A stretch of 64,000 nucleotides of DNA from Dolichospermum flos-aquae CCAP 1403/13F (GCF_012516395.1 NZ_CP051206.1:4283334-4347333); one strand, 5' to 3'. Counted from the stretch's first letter, positions 8,925 to 17,988 are shown. Notes: generated from the sequence alone by a model not told the origin. Made by a program: numbers and translations.

Positions 8925-10565
8925 TTAAGAATATCCAAACTTATCTAAGTATTCATCAAAATCCATACCCATTTCTTCATCATAACCAAAAGCATCATAC
9001 ATATAGTGGCTATAATCCTCTATTTCTTCATTTTTATCCCTAATTTCTAATTGTACATTTCCTAATTTCTTTGACCATATATCCAAATATTTACTTATGG
9101 CAATATTATATGGATTTATTTGATTGGCTTTTTGAATAATTTCTAATGCTTCTAATTTTCTGTTTGACTTGTAAGCAATTAGGGCTTTTCCAAAGAGCAA
9201 TGTATCTGTTTCTTTTCGCTGTAGTGCTTTATCAAAATATTCATTTGCATCTTCAAGTTCTCCTTTTCTTAATAAAAGACAACCTAATAAAAAATCAGAT
9301 GTCCATATATCTTGATTAAATTTAGGGTTGGCTGCTTCGATTAAATTCCTTTTTGCTTCTTCATGTCTTCCCATTAACATTAATGCTAATGATAAAGTAT
9401 GAAGGATATACGGATCTAATCTACCATATTGATATTTTTTAATTACTTTAACTGCCTCTTCATAAGGTCGATTGTCTTCTGGACTACCCTTAGTAATGTA
9501 CAGCCTAGCAAGTTTTTCAGCTATATAATCTTTTTTCTGACGTTGCTTTTCCTGTGACCAAGAACAATTGAGAGCTTGTATAAAATACTGTTCTGCATCA
9601 TCACGATATTTTATAGCTTCTGCTGATACATATTTATCTAGTTTTTGTCCATTTCCACTTAAAATCCAATATTTAGCAAAATCAGCCTTTCCTAAAGAAT
9701 ATAATTTATCTACTTTTTCACAGGCTTCTCGATGATTTATATCAGCTACTAAACAATTATTATAGTATTGGTATGACAAATTAGCATGGTTTAAATCTTG
9801 AGGATTGTAACTAATTTTGTCATTTTCATCAACTATTTTACGTAAGCCTAGTGCAAATATTGCTTCATCCCATTTATTAATAATCATTTCATAATAAACA
9901 GAACCCAAACTATAAAATGATTTAATATATTCATTATAACATCGGTTTCTTTCGTCTTGCTGTCGTGGAATCTTTGTATCTAGAGATTCCCGATATGTTA
10001 TTGCTGCATCTAAAGATTTAATACCATCTAACCGATATTGTTTAGCTAATTCAAAATTTCTATCTTTCCAGCAAGTTGTAGGTAGTATCTCTACTAATAG
10101 ATATCCTTTTCTATATAGGTCTTTAATTCTCTTGCTATCAATGCCTAAAGACTGATTAAAATATTGTATCGCTATTTCTGATTCTTTTCTCTTGTTTCCA
10201 TCACGTCTACCTCTAGGTTGGTTGAGTTCCACAGCATTTTGATAATATAAATAACCTAATCCAGATAGATATTTTGGATTTTTTGGCATTAATTCAATAC
10301 ATCGTTTCCACAGTCTTTCTGCTTCTTTACGATATTCAGATTTTTGATATAAAAATTTTTCTTTCTCTTGATTCTTTCTGGGAATATCATTAGCGGAAAC
10401 ACTTGCTAACTTTCCGCACCCAAATGCTATTTCACTCAAAAACTCTGAATTGTCCCACAATTTAGGTTCTTGCAGCTTCTCTATTAACCAAAAATTATAC
10501 ATACCTTGCCAATCATTATTTTTTTTAAATTCTTTAATTTTTGCTTGATAATACATCTCGTCCAT
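8925..10565 (-). CDS. Tetratricopeptide-repeat protein
   Basis: A 546-residue soluble protein with no signal peptide or membrane segment. TPR-like helical repeats are spread over most of the length, clearest at about 85-140 (LWKRCIELMPKNPKYLSGLGYLYYQ) and 375-500 (LMGRHEEAKRNLIEA; RKGELEDANEYFDKAL; SNRKLEALEIIQKANQINP). The acidic C-terminus ends in DEYLDKFGYS. TPR proteins are protein-interaction scaffolds; the partner is unknown. The gene is AT-rich and stands alone upstream of a relic-containing gap. Function is unknown. Confidence 0.8.
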   Translation of the reverse strand: MDEMYYQAKIKEFKKNNDWQGMYNFWLIEKLQEPKLWDNSEFLSEIAFGCGKLASVSANDIPRKNQEKEKFLYQKSEYRKEAERLWKRCIELMPKNPKYLSGLGYLYYQNAVELNQPRGRRDGNKRKESEIAIQYFNQSLGIDSKRIKDLYRKGYLLVEILPTTCWKDRNFELAKQYRLDGIKSLDAAITYRESLDTKIPRQQDERNRCYNEYIKSFYSLGSVYYEMIINKWDEAIFALGLRKIVDENDKISYNPQDLNHANLSYQYYNNCLVADINHREACEKVDKLYSLGKADFAKYWILSGNGQKLDKYVSAEAIKYRDDAEQYFIQALNCSWSQEKQRQKKDYIAEKLARLYITKGSPEDNRPYEEAVKVIKKYQYGRLDPYILHTLSLALMLMGRHEEAKRNLIEAANPKFNQDIWTSDFLLGCLLLRKGELEDANEYFDKALQRKETDTLLFGKALIAYKSNRKLEALEIIQKANQINPYNIAISKYLDIWSKKLGNVQLEIRDKNEEIEDYSHYMYDAFGYDEEMGMDFDEYLDKFGYS

Positions 10566-10626
10566 AAAAATCTCCTATTTTACTTCCCGTAATGTGGCTA
10601 TTAACACACTTAGCATAATAACTGAA

Positions 10627-10749
10627 TTAAATCTCTTTTAGACGAATCTTGTCAATACTAAAAATATATGATACTATGTTTTCATCTCTCCACTTATTCC
10701 AAACCTCTACCCCTTCCTTCAGTATTGCTAAATGCTCTGGATTTGCCAT
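10627..10749 (-). pseudogene. Orphan N-terminal cap of a pentapeptide-repeat-type protein
   Basis: A 40-codon open frame starting MANPEHLAILKEGVEVW, which matches the leader typical of cyanobacterial pentapeptide-repeat proteins (usually followed by NKWR and then A(D/N)LXX repeats). Here the frame loses that character after WRDEN and stops at 10627. No repeats follow, so it is a truncated relic or a captured cap. The match is recalled, not searched. Confidence 0.5.
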
Positions 10750-10879
10750 AATCTAGTTTTTATACCTAAAATTACCAATATTCGGATTTTAACCTAATTT
10801 CATTAATCTTAGAATGCAATAAATAAAGTTTAATCAAAACAGCGATCATTTTTCTGCTTGAACAGATAGGATCGCTTTT

Positions 10880-10984
10880 TAAGTACCTGGACAGAATTAA
10901 TTACATATTATTTATTTACCAATCCTTTGTCCATTCAGGATTTCAGTCTAAATATTTGTGTAATTAATTTTGTCTCATTACTTA
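10880..10984. mobile_element. 105-bp MITE-like inverted repeat
   Basis: GACAGAATTAATTACA (10890-10905) is mirrored by TGTAATTAATTTTGTC (10959-10974) with one mismatch. The outer TAAGTA (10880) and TACTTA (10979-10984) also pair. The arms enclose about 53 bp of AT-rich sequence with no coding potential. The form is that of a non-autonomous miniature element. A separate GCGATC...GATCGC hairpin ends just before it (about 10841-10875). Confidence 0.5.
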
Positions 10985-11004
10985 TCAAAATTCCAGGGTT
11001 AATT

Positions 11005-11505
11005 TTAGGAAATGTTATCAATACTGAACTTTGTCAGTTCAGACTCTTGAACCAATGCTAGTAAAGATAAAACTTCACGATTTATATTTGGTTCACCATA
11101 AAATACCCAAACACGCGGGAAGTGTCCTTCACAATTTTTATGTCCTACTACCCAACTATTATTATTATCACGCCACCCAATTCTATATTCAAAACTACGA
11201 TATTGTTCTTTAACTAGGTCAGGATTGCTATGGTAAGCATTTTTCCAATTACTAGGATTTAAACCTATATCCCTGCAAATTTCATATTGTACACTAAATC
11301 CAAATCTTTCTTGACTATACTTTAACCACAACATATTAATCTCTTGGAGGTTTTCAAGAGGCAGATTTTCAATATCTGATATTCTAAGTCGTTTTTGTAA
11401 GTCATTTTCCCGTCCAGACAGTTTCAGCAAAATATCCCTAGTTTCTTTATCTGCTTCTGGCCAGTTCTGTTCTTCTAAATGACGTTGGAGATTTATCAAA
11501 TTCAT
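11005..11505 (-). CDS. GUN4-domain protein
   Basis: A 166-residue protein. It has a short helical N-terminus (LINLQRHLEEQNWPEADKETRDILL) and then the GUN4 core, with INMLWLKYSQERFGFSVQ and the closing EYRIGWRDNNN segment. GUN4 proper binds Mg-protoporphyrin and activates Mg-chelatase. Heterocystous cyanobacteria have many GUN4-domain paralogues, often with other domains, and this small stand-alone one is not necessarily the chlorophyll factor. The start at 11505 is preferred: AAGGAC precedes it, whereas the longer frame to 11613 begins with TTG, has no SD and runs through HIP1 sites. It lies between two MITE-like elements. Confidence 0.8.
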   Translation of the reverse strand: MNLINLQRHLEEQNWPEADKETRDILLKLSGRENDLQKRLRISDIENLPLENLQEINMLWLKYSQERFGFSVQYEICRDIGLNPSNWKNAYHSNPDLVKEQYRSFEYRIGWRDNNNSWVVGHKNCEGHFPRVWVFYGEPNINREVLSLLALVQESELTKFSIDNIS

Positions 11506-11669
11506 AATTTTGTCCTTAAAAAATTTACAGTTGATGAGAAATCCGGGTTTAAGAGCGATCGCCTTGTTTTCACAAAAATGCGTTAACGAGCGATCGCTAT
11601 TAGTATTCATCAAATTTTTGAAAGTGAACGTTTAACCAAAATTTTAACTTAGATCAAAACATTTCTACT

Positions 11670-11879
11670 TAGGGCTTGCTGAAAAAGTCTTTTCGTGAGG
11701 GCTAGGAGTCAGGAGTCACCGAGTCAGGAGGAAGAATTAGAAGCAGAGAAGAATAGTCTCAAATTTCAGAAAGTGATAGGTTTTTAATGGTTTCAATCCT
11801 TATTCCTTGCACCTAATTCACTTTTTTAACCGGGAAACTCTTAATCTATCTAGGTTTTCGGTTTATTCAGCAAGCCCTA
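11670..11879. mobile_element. 210-bp MITE-like element with TAGGGCTTGCTGAA ends
   Basis: TAGGGCTTGCTGAA at the left and TTCAGCAAGCCCTA at the right form 14-bp perfect terminal inverted repeats around about 180 bp of non-coding DNA that includes AGTCAGGAGTC tandem units. The same end, with about 40 bp of adjacent sequence, recurs singly at 43642. No transposase remains; it is presumably mobilised by an IS with the same ends. Confidence 0.65.
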
Positions 11880-12044
11880 TTTATGTATATGATGGTAAGA
11901 TGTGTTATTTATAAACACAACCGTGATCTTTCAGTTATAAATAATCTTTTTGTAACACATATTTTGAATCACATATGTGACATATATGCAATTGAAAAAT
12001 TAAATCTCCCCTTGCCAAAATTAAGTACGAATCAAAAATTAAAT

Positions 12045-12069
12045 CCCCATTTATAACAATAAAATGGGG
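12045..12069. terminator. Hairpin downstream of cobQ
   Basis: CCCCATTT (12045-12052) pairs with AAATGGGG (12062-12069), with T/A-rich tracts on both sides. It lies about 60 bp beyond the cobQ stop on the minus strand and is a plausible intrinsic terminator. Confidence 0.55.
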
Positions 12070-12126
12070 GTTATTTAACTTTTTATTGATTCAACTCAAA
12101 TCAGATGAACTAACAAACATTTTAAT

Positions 12127-13599
12127 CTATATAAACTGTGTTAAGTCTAAATGCTCTTCAATTTGAGTAGCTAAAGAATCTAACATTTGCTCTCGCTGTT
12201 CTTTGTAGTTAGCCACACCTGTGGGTAAAGATTTCAAACCCCGTTGTTGCCGGAGACGATTTACCCAAGCCCGTCGCCAAGGTCCATTATCAAAAATTCC
12301 ATGTAAATAAGTTCCCCAAACCGATTGACAACTATCTACTAACCCTAAATTAGCATCATCAAATAAGGGTTGACAGGATTTTTGATCTGCTGGGTTTTCT
12401 ATGCGCGAGCGCCCTTGGTGAATTTCAAACCCAGTCACAGGTAAACCCGCTTGGGGATAATTGGAAGTAACTTGACGCTGACGGGCAATTTTTTGACCTG
12501 TAATGACTGTCTTTATAGGTAATAAATTTAACCCTTGATATTTACCAGATTGTCCTTCCATTCCTTCTGGATCAGCTATAGACTGCCCCAACATTTGAAA
12601 ACCGCCACAAATGCCTAAAACCGTGCCACCAGAAGCCGCATAGTTTTGAATTGCCTCTGCCATACCGCTTTTTTGCAAGGTAATTAAATCAGCAATTGTG
12701 GTTTTTGTCCCTGGGATAATTACTGCATCTGGATGTCCTAACTCTTGCTTAGGATGCAAGTATTTTACCGTTACTGATGGTTCTGATTCCAAGGGATCAA
12801 AATCGGTGAAATTGGCAATTCTTGGTAAACGAATCACCGCAATGTTTAGTTCAGAGTTAGCTTTTGCTGGTTTGCGTTCTAGTAAATCTAGGGAGTCTTC
12901 CGCTGGGAAAACTTGTTCTAAATAAGGAATAACACCAACCACAGGTATACCTGTCCGTTCTTCTAACCATTTAATTCCGGGTTCGAGAATTGAGCGCTGT
13001 CCTCGAAATTTATTAATGACGACTCCTTTAATTAAGGCGCGTTCGTCTGGATCTAATAGTTCTAATGTGCCGACGACATGAGCAAATGCTCCACCTCTAT
13101 CAATATCAACGACTAATAAAGTAGGTGCATTTAAATGTTTAGCAACCCGCATATTAGTTAAATCCCGGTGTTTAAGATTAATTTCGGCGGGACTACCAGC
13201 ACCTTCACAAACTAGGGCTTCAAATTCTGTAGATAGGTATTGTAAACATTCTTTGATGGTCTGCCAACCGAGTTCAAAATATTGTTCGTAGTAGTCTGTG
13301 GCGCTAACTTTCCCGATAGCTTTACCTTTAAGAATGATTTGGGATGTCATATCCCCCTGGGGTTTAAGTAAAATTGGATTCATTTCTACCAAGGGTACTA
13401 CTCCCGCCGCCCAAGCTTGCACTGCTTGAGCATAGCCTATTTCCCCGCCACTGGCGGTAACATAGGCGTTTAAAGCCATATTTTGACCTTTAAAGGGGGA
13501 TACTCGCAACCCGCGCCGGGAAAGAATCCGACAAATAGCTGTGGTTATCAGTGATTTCCCTGCGTGGGATGTTGTTCCCACTACCATGATTGCTTTCAT
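12127..13599 (-). CDS. cobQ: Cobyric acid synthase (CobQ/CbiP)
   Basis: A 490-residue two-domain amidotransferase. The N-terminal dethiobiotin-synthetase-like ATPase domain begins MVVGTTSHAGKSLITTAI with a modified P-loop and continues to about residue 235. The C-terminal class I glutamine amidotransferase domain carries the nucleophile motif GICGGFQMLG and a downstream FEIHQGRS. The enzyme amidates four carboxylates of adenosyl-cobyrinate a,c-diamide to give cobyric acid. Length and motifs are intact. It stands alone here; cobO and a Co/Ni importer are elsewhere in the window. No cobalamin riboswitch was seen upstream, only a structured repeat at 13684. Confidence 0.95.
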   Translation of the reverse strand: MKAIMVVGTTSHAGKSLITTAICRILSRRGLRVSPFKGQNMALNAYVTASGGEIGYAQAVQAWAAGVVPLVEMNPILLKPQGDMTSQIILKGKAIGKVSATDYYEQYFELGWQTIKECLQYLSTEFEALVCEGAGSPAEINLKHRDLTNMRVAKHLNAPTLLVVDIDRGGAFAHVVGTLELLDPDERALIKGVVINKFRGQRSILEPGIKWLEERTGIPVVGVIPYLEQVFPAEDSLDLLERKPAKANSELNIAVIRLPRIANFTDFDPLESEPSVTVKYLHPKQELGHPDAVIIPGTKTTIADLITLQKSGMAEAIQNYAASGGTVLGICGGFQMLGQSIADPEGMEGQSGKYQGLNLLPIKTVITGQKIARQRQVTSNYPQAGLPVTGFEIHQGRSRIENPADQKSCQPLFDDANLGLVDSCQSVWGTYLHGIFDNGPWRRAWVNRLRQQRGLKSLPTGVANYKEQREQMLDSLATQIEEHLDLTQFI

Positions 13600-13683
13600 T
13601 TTTAACTATAATTTAGTATGTTGAGATTCGGTAGTGCATCTGTAAATAAGCTGTTATTTTTTTAAACTTGCATATCTCGTTAT

Positions 13684-13786
13684 CTCGTTCCCAGTCTCAG
13701 ACTGGGAATGTAGATGGCGGCTCTGCCGCTAGTGACATGAGGCAGAGCCTCAGCATTGGCATTCCTAGCCGGAGGCTAGGAACGAG
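13684..13786. repeat. 103-bp multi-hairpin dispersed-type repeat
   Basis: The ends CTCGTTCC / GGAACGAG are inverted. Inside are three nested or serial hairpins: CCCAGTCT-AGACTGGG (13690-13706), GGCTCTGCC-GGCAGAGCC (13719-13749) and CCTAGCC-GGCTAGG (13764-13780). It has no coding capacity. I recognise this as a repeat type widespread in filamentous cyanobacteria. It separates cobQ from the next minus-strand gene and begins about 85 bp upstream of the cobQ ATG. Confidence 0.65.
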
Positions 13787-13795
13787 GTCAAACTG

Positions 13796-14200
13796 TCAAA
13801 AGGGTAAACGTAACCAACGAGTCATAAAATCATTGTAGCGATCGCTCAGGGAAGGATTACGCAATTTCTGATCTTTTAACTTGACAATCAATTGATGACC
13901 CAAGGGAGTTAGGCGAAAACTGTCTGTAATGCCCTGTCCATCAACTTCTCGCCGCAATACTCCCACATCAATTAACCAGGCTAAAGCGTTTTCACAGGTC
14001 AATTCTGATAAGGGTTGCTTGGTGTAACTTTGCTGATTTCCTTTCTCCATTGCTATAGCACCTAGTTGGATACTTTGGCTAGTCATGGCTATAAACAAAT
14101 TGAGGTTGAAGGGCGAACAGATTAGCGATCGCTCGGCTCTTTCTAGGGCTTTACTATTATAAACTAAGGGTTTGAGGTTTGAGGAATCCACAGTAGACAT
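13796..14200 (-). CDS. Cyanobacterial conserved protein (Npun_F0494-like)
   Basis: A 134-residue soluble protein containing RSLICSPFNLNLFIAMTSQSIQLG, a central helical part and a winged-helix-like C-terminal half (LAWLIDVGVLRREVDGQGITDSFRLTPLGHQLI). The LTPLGHQL segment resembles the wing region of MarR/PadR-like folds, so DNA or RNA binding is conceivable. I associate it with the family named after Npun_F0494, from memory. Function is not established. Confidence 0.65.
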   Translation of the reverse strand: MSTVDSSNLKPLVYNSKALERAERSLICSPFNLNLFIAMTSQSIQLGAIAMEKGNQQSYTKQPLSELTCENALAWLIDVGVLRREVDGQGITDSFRLTPLGHQLIVKLKDQKLRNPSLSDRYNDFMTRWLRLPF

Positions 14201-14348
14201 TTTTTATTACTCTAAGTTGTGCTTTTTGTCAATGCTTTGAAAATAAATACCTCTTTGGCAGAATATTCCGTAAGCAAGTTATTTAAATATTGTAAATTAT
14301 TGTAAAATCTTGATTGCATAAAGATTTTTAAACAGGACAAAGTGAATT

Positions 14349-14786
14349 ATGCCTCTATCAGTTGGTACAGACGCACCTGCATTTACCGCCAAAGACACTA
14401 ACGGCAATACAATTTCATTATCTGATTTTGCTGGTAAAACAGTAGTTCTCTACTTTTACCCCAAAGATGACACACCAGGCTGCACCAAGCAAGCTTGTAG
14501 TTTCCGTGATTCTCAAGCTGAATACAAAGACAAAGATGTAGTTGTCTTGGGAGTAAGTGCTGATGATGAAGTTTCTCATCAAGCATTCACCAATAAATAT
14601 AATCTGAATTTCCCTTTATTAGCTGATACCCAGAAAAGCATCATTACAGCTTATGATGTTGATGGTGGTGGTTACGCCAAGCGTGTTACCTACATCATTG
14701 ATGGTAATGGCAAAATCATTGATGTTGATGCTGCTGTTAACACTACTACTCAAGCTAGTGATGTTTTAGCAAAACTGGGACTTTGA
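14349..14786 (+). CDS. bcp: Peroxiredoxin, PrxQ/BCP type
   Basis: A 145-residue thioredoxin-fold peroxidase. The peroxidatic Cys45 lies in TPGCT and the resolving Cys50 five residues on (CTKQAC), the atypical 2-Cys PrxQ arrangement. FYPKDDTPGCT and the later KRVTYIIDGNG strand are as expected. It reduces H2O2 and alkyl hydroperoxides using thioredoxin, in the cytosol (no signal peptide). It is monocistronic, followed by a GGGGTTTAGCA palindrome. Confidence 0.95.
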   Translation: MPLSVGTDAPAFTAKDTNGNTISLSDFAGKTVVLYFYPKDDTPGCTKQACSFRDSQAEYKDKDVVVLGVSADDEVSHQAFTNKYNLNFPLLADTQKSIITAYDVDGGGYAKRVTYIIDGNGKIIDVDAAVNTTTQASDVLAKLGL

Positions 14787-14802
14787 TCATTAAGTATACT
14801 CA

Positions 14803-14880
14803 AAACGGCTTGATTGTTTGATTCTAAACCTAGGGGTTTAGCAGTGCTAAACCCCTACACATCTGGGTTCTTTGTCATTT
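14803..14880. repeat. Dispersed repeat with GGGGTTTAGCA palindrome, copy A
   Basis: GGGGTTTAGCA-g-TGCTAAACCCC forms an almost loopless 11-bp stem. The preceding CTCAAAACGGCTTGATTG and the following TACACAT are also shared with 20135-20222, so the unit is larger than the hairpin. It lies just after the peroxiredoxin stop. Confidence 0.6.
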
Positions 14881-14961
14881 GGCAAAAGTTTAAATCTCAC
14901 CCTTGTTTAGTATAACTCCGTAGAGGCGCAGGACTTGCGCCCATTATTTCCCATTTAAGTG

Positions 14962-15366
14962 TTATTTACCTGATGATGGTAAAATCTGTAAGGGAAGTAG
15001 ATTTTGTCCAGGGATAATTGCAGAAGAGCCTGGATTTTGTTTTAGTTGAGGCTGAAGAAGTTTTTGTTGTGCAGCTTTAAATGTGGCTGCGGCTAGGTCT
15101 AGCTGTTGATTTTGTTCATCAGCATTCCATTGAATAGTCCCAAAGTTGGCTTGATGAATCATGTTCATCATATCGAAACCTGAGCCATTGCCAGATAAAG
15201 GATTACTACTGCGATAGCCTTGCTGACCTAAGGTATCACTTTCCAAACTACCAAAGGGTTGATTAGTATCAGCTAAGGTGGGTTCTACTACTAGGATAGA
15301 AGCAAAGCTAATCCCGGCGATAGTGGCAACAATAATTTTGTGAACTAGTAAAAATGGTCTTTTCAT
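14962..15366 (-). CDS. Small exported protein, unknown
   Basis: A 134-residue protein with a typical signal peptide (KRPFLLVHKI, hydrophobic core to about residue 30, predicted cleavage after TLA) and a mature part rich in Gln, Asn, Ser and Pro, including a QQKLLQPQLKQNPGSS stretch. It starts 21 bp after the ABC-2 permease gene on the same strand, so the two are probably co-transcribed. No domain recognised. Confidence 0.65.
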   Translation of the reverse strand: MKRPFLLVHKIIVATIAGISFASILVVEPTLADTNQPFGSLESDTLGQQGYRSSNPLSGNGSGFDMMNMIHQANFGTIQWNADEQNQQLDLAAATFKAAQQKLLQPQLKQNPGSSAIIPGQNLLPLQILPSSGK

Positions 15367-15387
15367 GAAATTTCTCCTTATATATTT

Positions 15388-16272
15388 TTAAGCAAGACTC
15401 CGGCGTAGTTGGGGTTGAATACTCAGTAAAGCCACTAATGCAAAACCTAGTAACACTAATAACGCTCCCCCAAAGGTAACATCACCCCAAAAGGCGTGCA
15501 TTACTATATCATTTAATCCCCAACTGCTGTGTAGATATAAATAGCGAATCGGTTCAATCGCATAACTGAGAGGGTTGATGGTAGCAATAACCTGTAACCA
15601 ACCGGGCATAAAGGATAAAGGCGCTAAGGCTGTGCTGGCAAATAATAATGGGAGGTTAGTGACAAAAATTACGGCGATAAGTTCAATGTGTCCGGGTAAT
15701 GCAAAGGCTAAACCCAAGGAAATAGCGGTGACACCCAAAGCCAGTAGAAAGACAATGAGAGCGATCGCACATAATCCTGTAAAATCAGGTAAGCCAGCCC
15801 CTAAAAATGCCGCTGCTGCCACAATTACCGCTGCTTGTAGTAAACTTTGGCTAATAATAAAAATAGCAGAAGCAAAAACAATTGAAAAGCGTGAGGCTAG
15901 AGGTGCAACCAGCAACCGATTTAAAAAGCCAAATTCCCTATCGAACATTACAGGTAAACCGGCATTCAAAGCCCCAGCAAAAGCAGTAAATACTATGACA
16001 CCTGCTGCTAGAAATTGTCCGTAATTTGTCGTACTACCAAATAAGCCTGTGGGTGCATTTTGGAATAATGCCCCAAATAAAACTAACCACATGACAGGCT
16101 GAATAATCCCGGCTATCAGGCTAGAGGGACGGCGTTGGAGTTGAATAAACAGACGACGAGTTAAAGCAAAAGTTTCTTGAACAATTTCTGCGAAAAAATT
16201 GGAGGTTGTATCAGCAACTACAGGAGATGAGATTAATTGTTGCCAATTCACAGCTACTTTATCATTACTCAT
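15388..16272 (-). CDS. ABC-2 type transporter permease
   Basis: A 294-residue protein: a cytosolic N-terminus of about 45 residues, then six hydrophobic segments in the usual ABC-2/DrrB layout. FIQLQRRPSSLIAGIIQPVMWLVLFGALF marks the first TM, MFDREFGFLNRLLVAPLASRFSI the conserved cytosolic loop, and PLSYAIEPIRYLYL the end of the exporter core. The cognate ATPase is not adjacent in this window. The substrate is unknown; related systems export drugs, lipids or glycolipids. A small exported protein is encoded directly downstream in the same likely operon. Confidence 0.85.
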   Translation of the reverse strand: MSNDKVAVNWQQLISSPVVADTTSNFFAEIVQETFALTRRLFIQLQRRPSSLIAGIIQPVMWLVLFGALFQNAPTGLFGSTTNYGQFLAAGVIVFTAFAGALNAGLPVMFDREFGFLNRLLVAPLASRFSIVFASAIFIISQSLLQAAVIVAAAAFLGAGLPDFTGLCAIALIVFLLALGVTAISLGLAFALPGHIELIAVIFVTNLPLLFASTALAPLSFMPGWLQVIATINPLSYAIEPIRYLYLHSSWGLNDIVMHAFWGDVTFGGALLVLLGFALVALLSIQPQLRRSLA

Positions 16273-16477
16273 AGAATGTTAAAATTAAAAGGCATCAATT
16301 ATAAACATTCCTGCAACTTGTTAGTTAGCAAAAAATATTTATAATTCTTAACTCTATATTACAACGAATCCCCAACAAGATCAAAGTAGAGAAATTGCCA
16401 TTTTGATGCTGTTACTGTCGAAGCCAAAATACTGCGATACTATACTCTATACATAAATCACATAATATAAACTGATC

Positions 16478-16828
16478 ATGGAGCTAAATTCCTTACCGAC
16501 AGAGGTAATTTTGACACATCCGCGTCAGTCTCTTGGTAAATTACAACTTGATTGGACACCCCAACCGGGAAATTATCTTGATTTTGCCGAAAAAACCTAC
16601 GTAGTTTTAGAGCGTTGCCATAGATATCAGCTTAAAGGCGGACGCTATAGTTTACACAATATCGCTATTTACGTACAAAAAGCCCAAAGACCAGAACAGA
16701 AAAGTTTAGTAGAAGGACGTTGGGTTATAGGTGATGCTACCTGTAACTATAATGCTCTTTCAGAAATTATGCGTTGTGCAGTTAATCCAGAAGGACCTTG
16801 TAAATCTTGTCGGTTCTATGAAAGTTAG
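16478..16828 (+). CDS. DUF6464-type cyanobacterial protein
   Basis: A 116-residue soluble protein ending in CNYNALSEIMRCAVNPEGPCKSCRFYES. Four cysteines lie in the last third, including a CKSC pair, which suggests metal or redox chemistry. The N-terminal half is beta-rich (EVILTHPRQSLGKLQLDWTP; YVVLERCHRYQLKGGRYSL). I associate it with DUF6464, from memory. Function is unknown. A 73-bp MITE-like element sits 13 bp after its stop. Confidence 0.7.
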   Translation: MELNSLPTEVILTHPRQSLGKLQLDWTPQPGNYLDFAEKTYVVLERCHRYQLKGGRYSLHNIAIYVQKAQRPEQKSLVEGRWVIGDATCNYNALSEIMRCAVNPEGPCKSCRFYES

Positions 16829-16841
16829 TTGTCAGTTGTCA

Positions 16842-16914
16842 GTAGGGGCGAAGCATTTGGAAGATAAATTATCGGTCATTGCCAAAAATAGTTCTCCAAA
16901 TGCTTCGCCCGTAC
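16842..16914. mobile_element. 73-bp MITE-like element, copy 1
   Basis: Twenty-bp terminal inverted repeats (GTAGGGGCGAAGCATTTGGA / TCCAAATGCTTCGCCCGTAC, one mismatch) enclose a 33-bp core. It is flanked by CAG on both sides and by GTTGTCAGTTGT tandem units. Four more copies are at 49455, 50499, 52121 and 52209. Confidence 0.85.
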
Positions 16915-17005
16915 AGTTGTTCGTTGTCAGTTGTTCGTTGTCAGTTGTCAGTTGTTAATTACCAATTACCAATTACCAATTACCAATTACCCATTACCCA
17001 TTACC
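16915..17005. repeat. Short tandem heptamer repeats overlapping the fmt 3' end
   Basis: CAGTTGT/GTTCGTTGTCAGTTG units run into five or more TACCAAT/TACCCAT heptamers (about 16960-17005). This is the STRR type typical of heterocystous cyanobacteria. The last units overlap the final codons of fmt on the other strand. Confidence 0.7.
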
Positions 17006-17988
17006 TCACCGACAGTTAACCGAGTCCCATTGACAAAATCCCATCCTGACTGGGGACGTTTACCCGTTAGCTGTACTTCTCGCAATAGCAATAAACCTAC
17101 CCCTGTTTGGACAATTGCTCCTAGTCCTTTAGTAATATTAACTACCTCTCCAGGCTGTCCTGATATGGTTGACAAATTGGGTATTTTATAAATTTTTTCT
17201 AGTAATGGCTCTGGTAATTCGTGAATATACGCAGAATCTAGGGGGACAGTAGCAGTAATTTTCAATGCTTGGTTGCGAAAAGTTGCTGTACAGTTAGGAT
17301 AAAATCCGCGAATTTGATTATGTAATTGGATGGCACTTTGTCCCCAGTCCAAGTTATAATCTGGCTTCTGAATCAAAGATGCGTAAGTAGCTGCGGTATG
17401 ATCTTGGGGAATCGGTGTAAATTCTTGACGTTCTAGTTTGTATAGGGTTTCTATGAGTAAATCTGCACCAGTAATAGCCAACTTTTCGGCTAAAACCTGA
17501 GCATTATCTAGTAATTGAATTGGTATAGTCGCTTTTAGAAGCATATCCCCTGTATCCATGCCCCTATCCATGAGCATAGTTGTGATCCCCGTTTCTTTTT
17601 CTCCGTTATATATACTCCACTGAATTGGCGCAGCCCCTCGATACTGAGGTAAAATTGAACCATGTACGTTAATACAACCTAGCTTAGGCATATCTAATAT
17701 CTTCTTAGACAAAATTTGCCCATAAGCAATAACCACAAATATATCTGCTTCTATCTGCTTGAGTTGTGTTAAGGTTTCAACATCTTTTTTAACTCTTTGC
17801 GGTTGCCATACTGGAATATGATGATCTGTAGCAAAGGCTTTCACTGGTGAAGGTGTCAGTTTATTCCCTCGTTCTCGACGTTTATCCGGTTGAGTGACTA
17901 CGGACATCACCTGAAAATCCTTGTTTTCTAAGAGTTTTTCCAAAGTGGGAACTGCAAAGTCAGGAGTGCCAAAAAATACTATTTTCAT
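16987..17988 (-). CDS. fmt: Methionyl-tRNA formyltransferase
   Basis: A 333-residue protein. The N-terminal formyltransferase domain begins [16 protein letters not shown] and carries the [18 protein letters not shown] active-site stretch and GDMLL; the C-terminal domain ends [13 protein letters not shown]. It transfers a formyl group from 10-formyl-tetrahydrofolate to Met-tRNA(fMet), needed for bacterial-type initiation. Full length is normal. The last codons (VGEVMGNG) are encoded by the start of a heptamer repeat, so the extreme C-terminus is repeat-derived. Monocistronic. Confidence 0.96.
   Translation of the reverse strand: MKIVFFGTPDFAVPTLEKLLENKDFQVMSVVTQPDKRRERGNKLTPSPVKAFATDHHIPVWQPQRVKKDVETLTQLKQIEADIFVVIAYGQILSKKILDMPKLGCINVHGSILPQYRGAAPIQWSIYNGEKETGITTMLMDRGMDTGDMLLKATIPIQLLDNAQVLAEKLAITGADLLIETLYKLERQEFTPIPQDHTAATYASLIQKPDYNLDWGQSAIQLHNQIRGFYPNCTATFRNQALKITATVPLDSAYIHELPEPLLEKIYKIPNLSTISGQPGEVVNITKGLGAIVQTGVGLLLLREVQLTGKRPQSGWDFVNGTRLTVGEVMGNG

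Noticed and set aside
16960..17005. Possible CRISPR-like array (TACCAAT/TACCCAT repeats)
   Set aside because: Contiguous heptamers without spacers; this is a short tandem repeat, not CRISPR.
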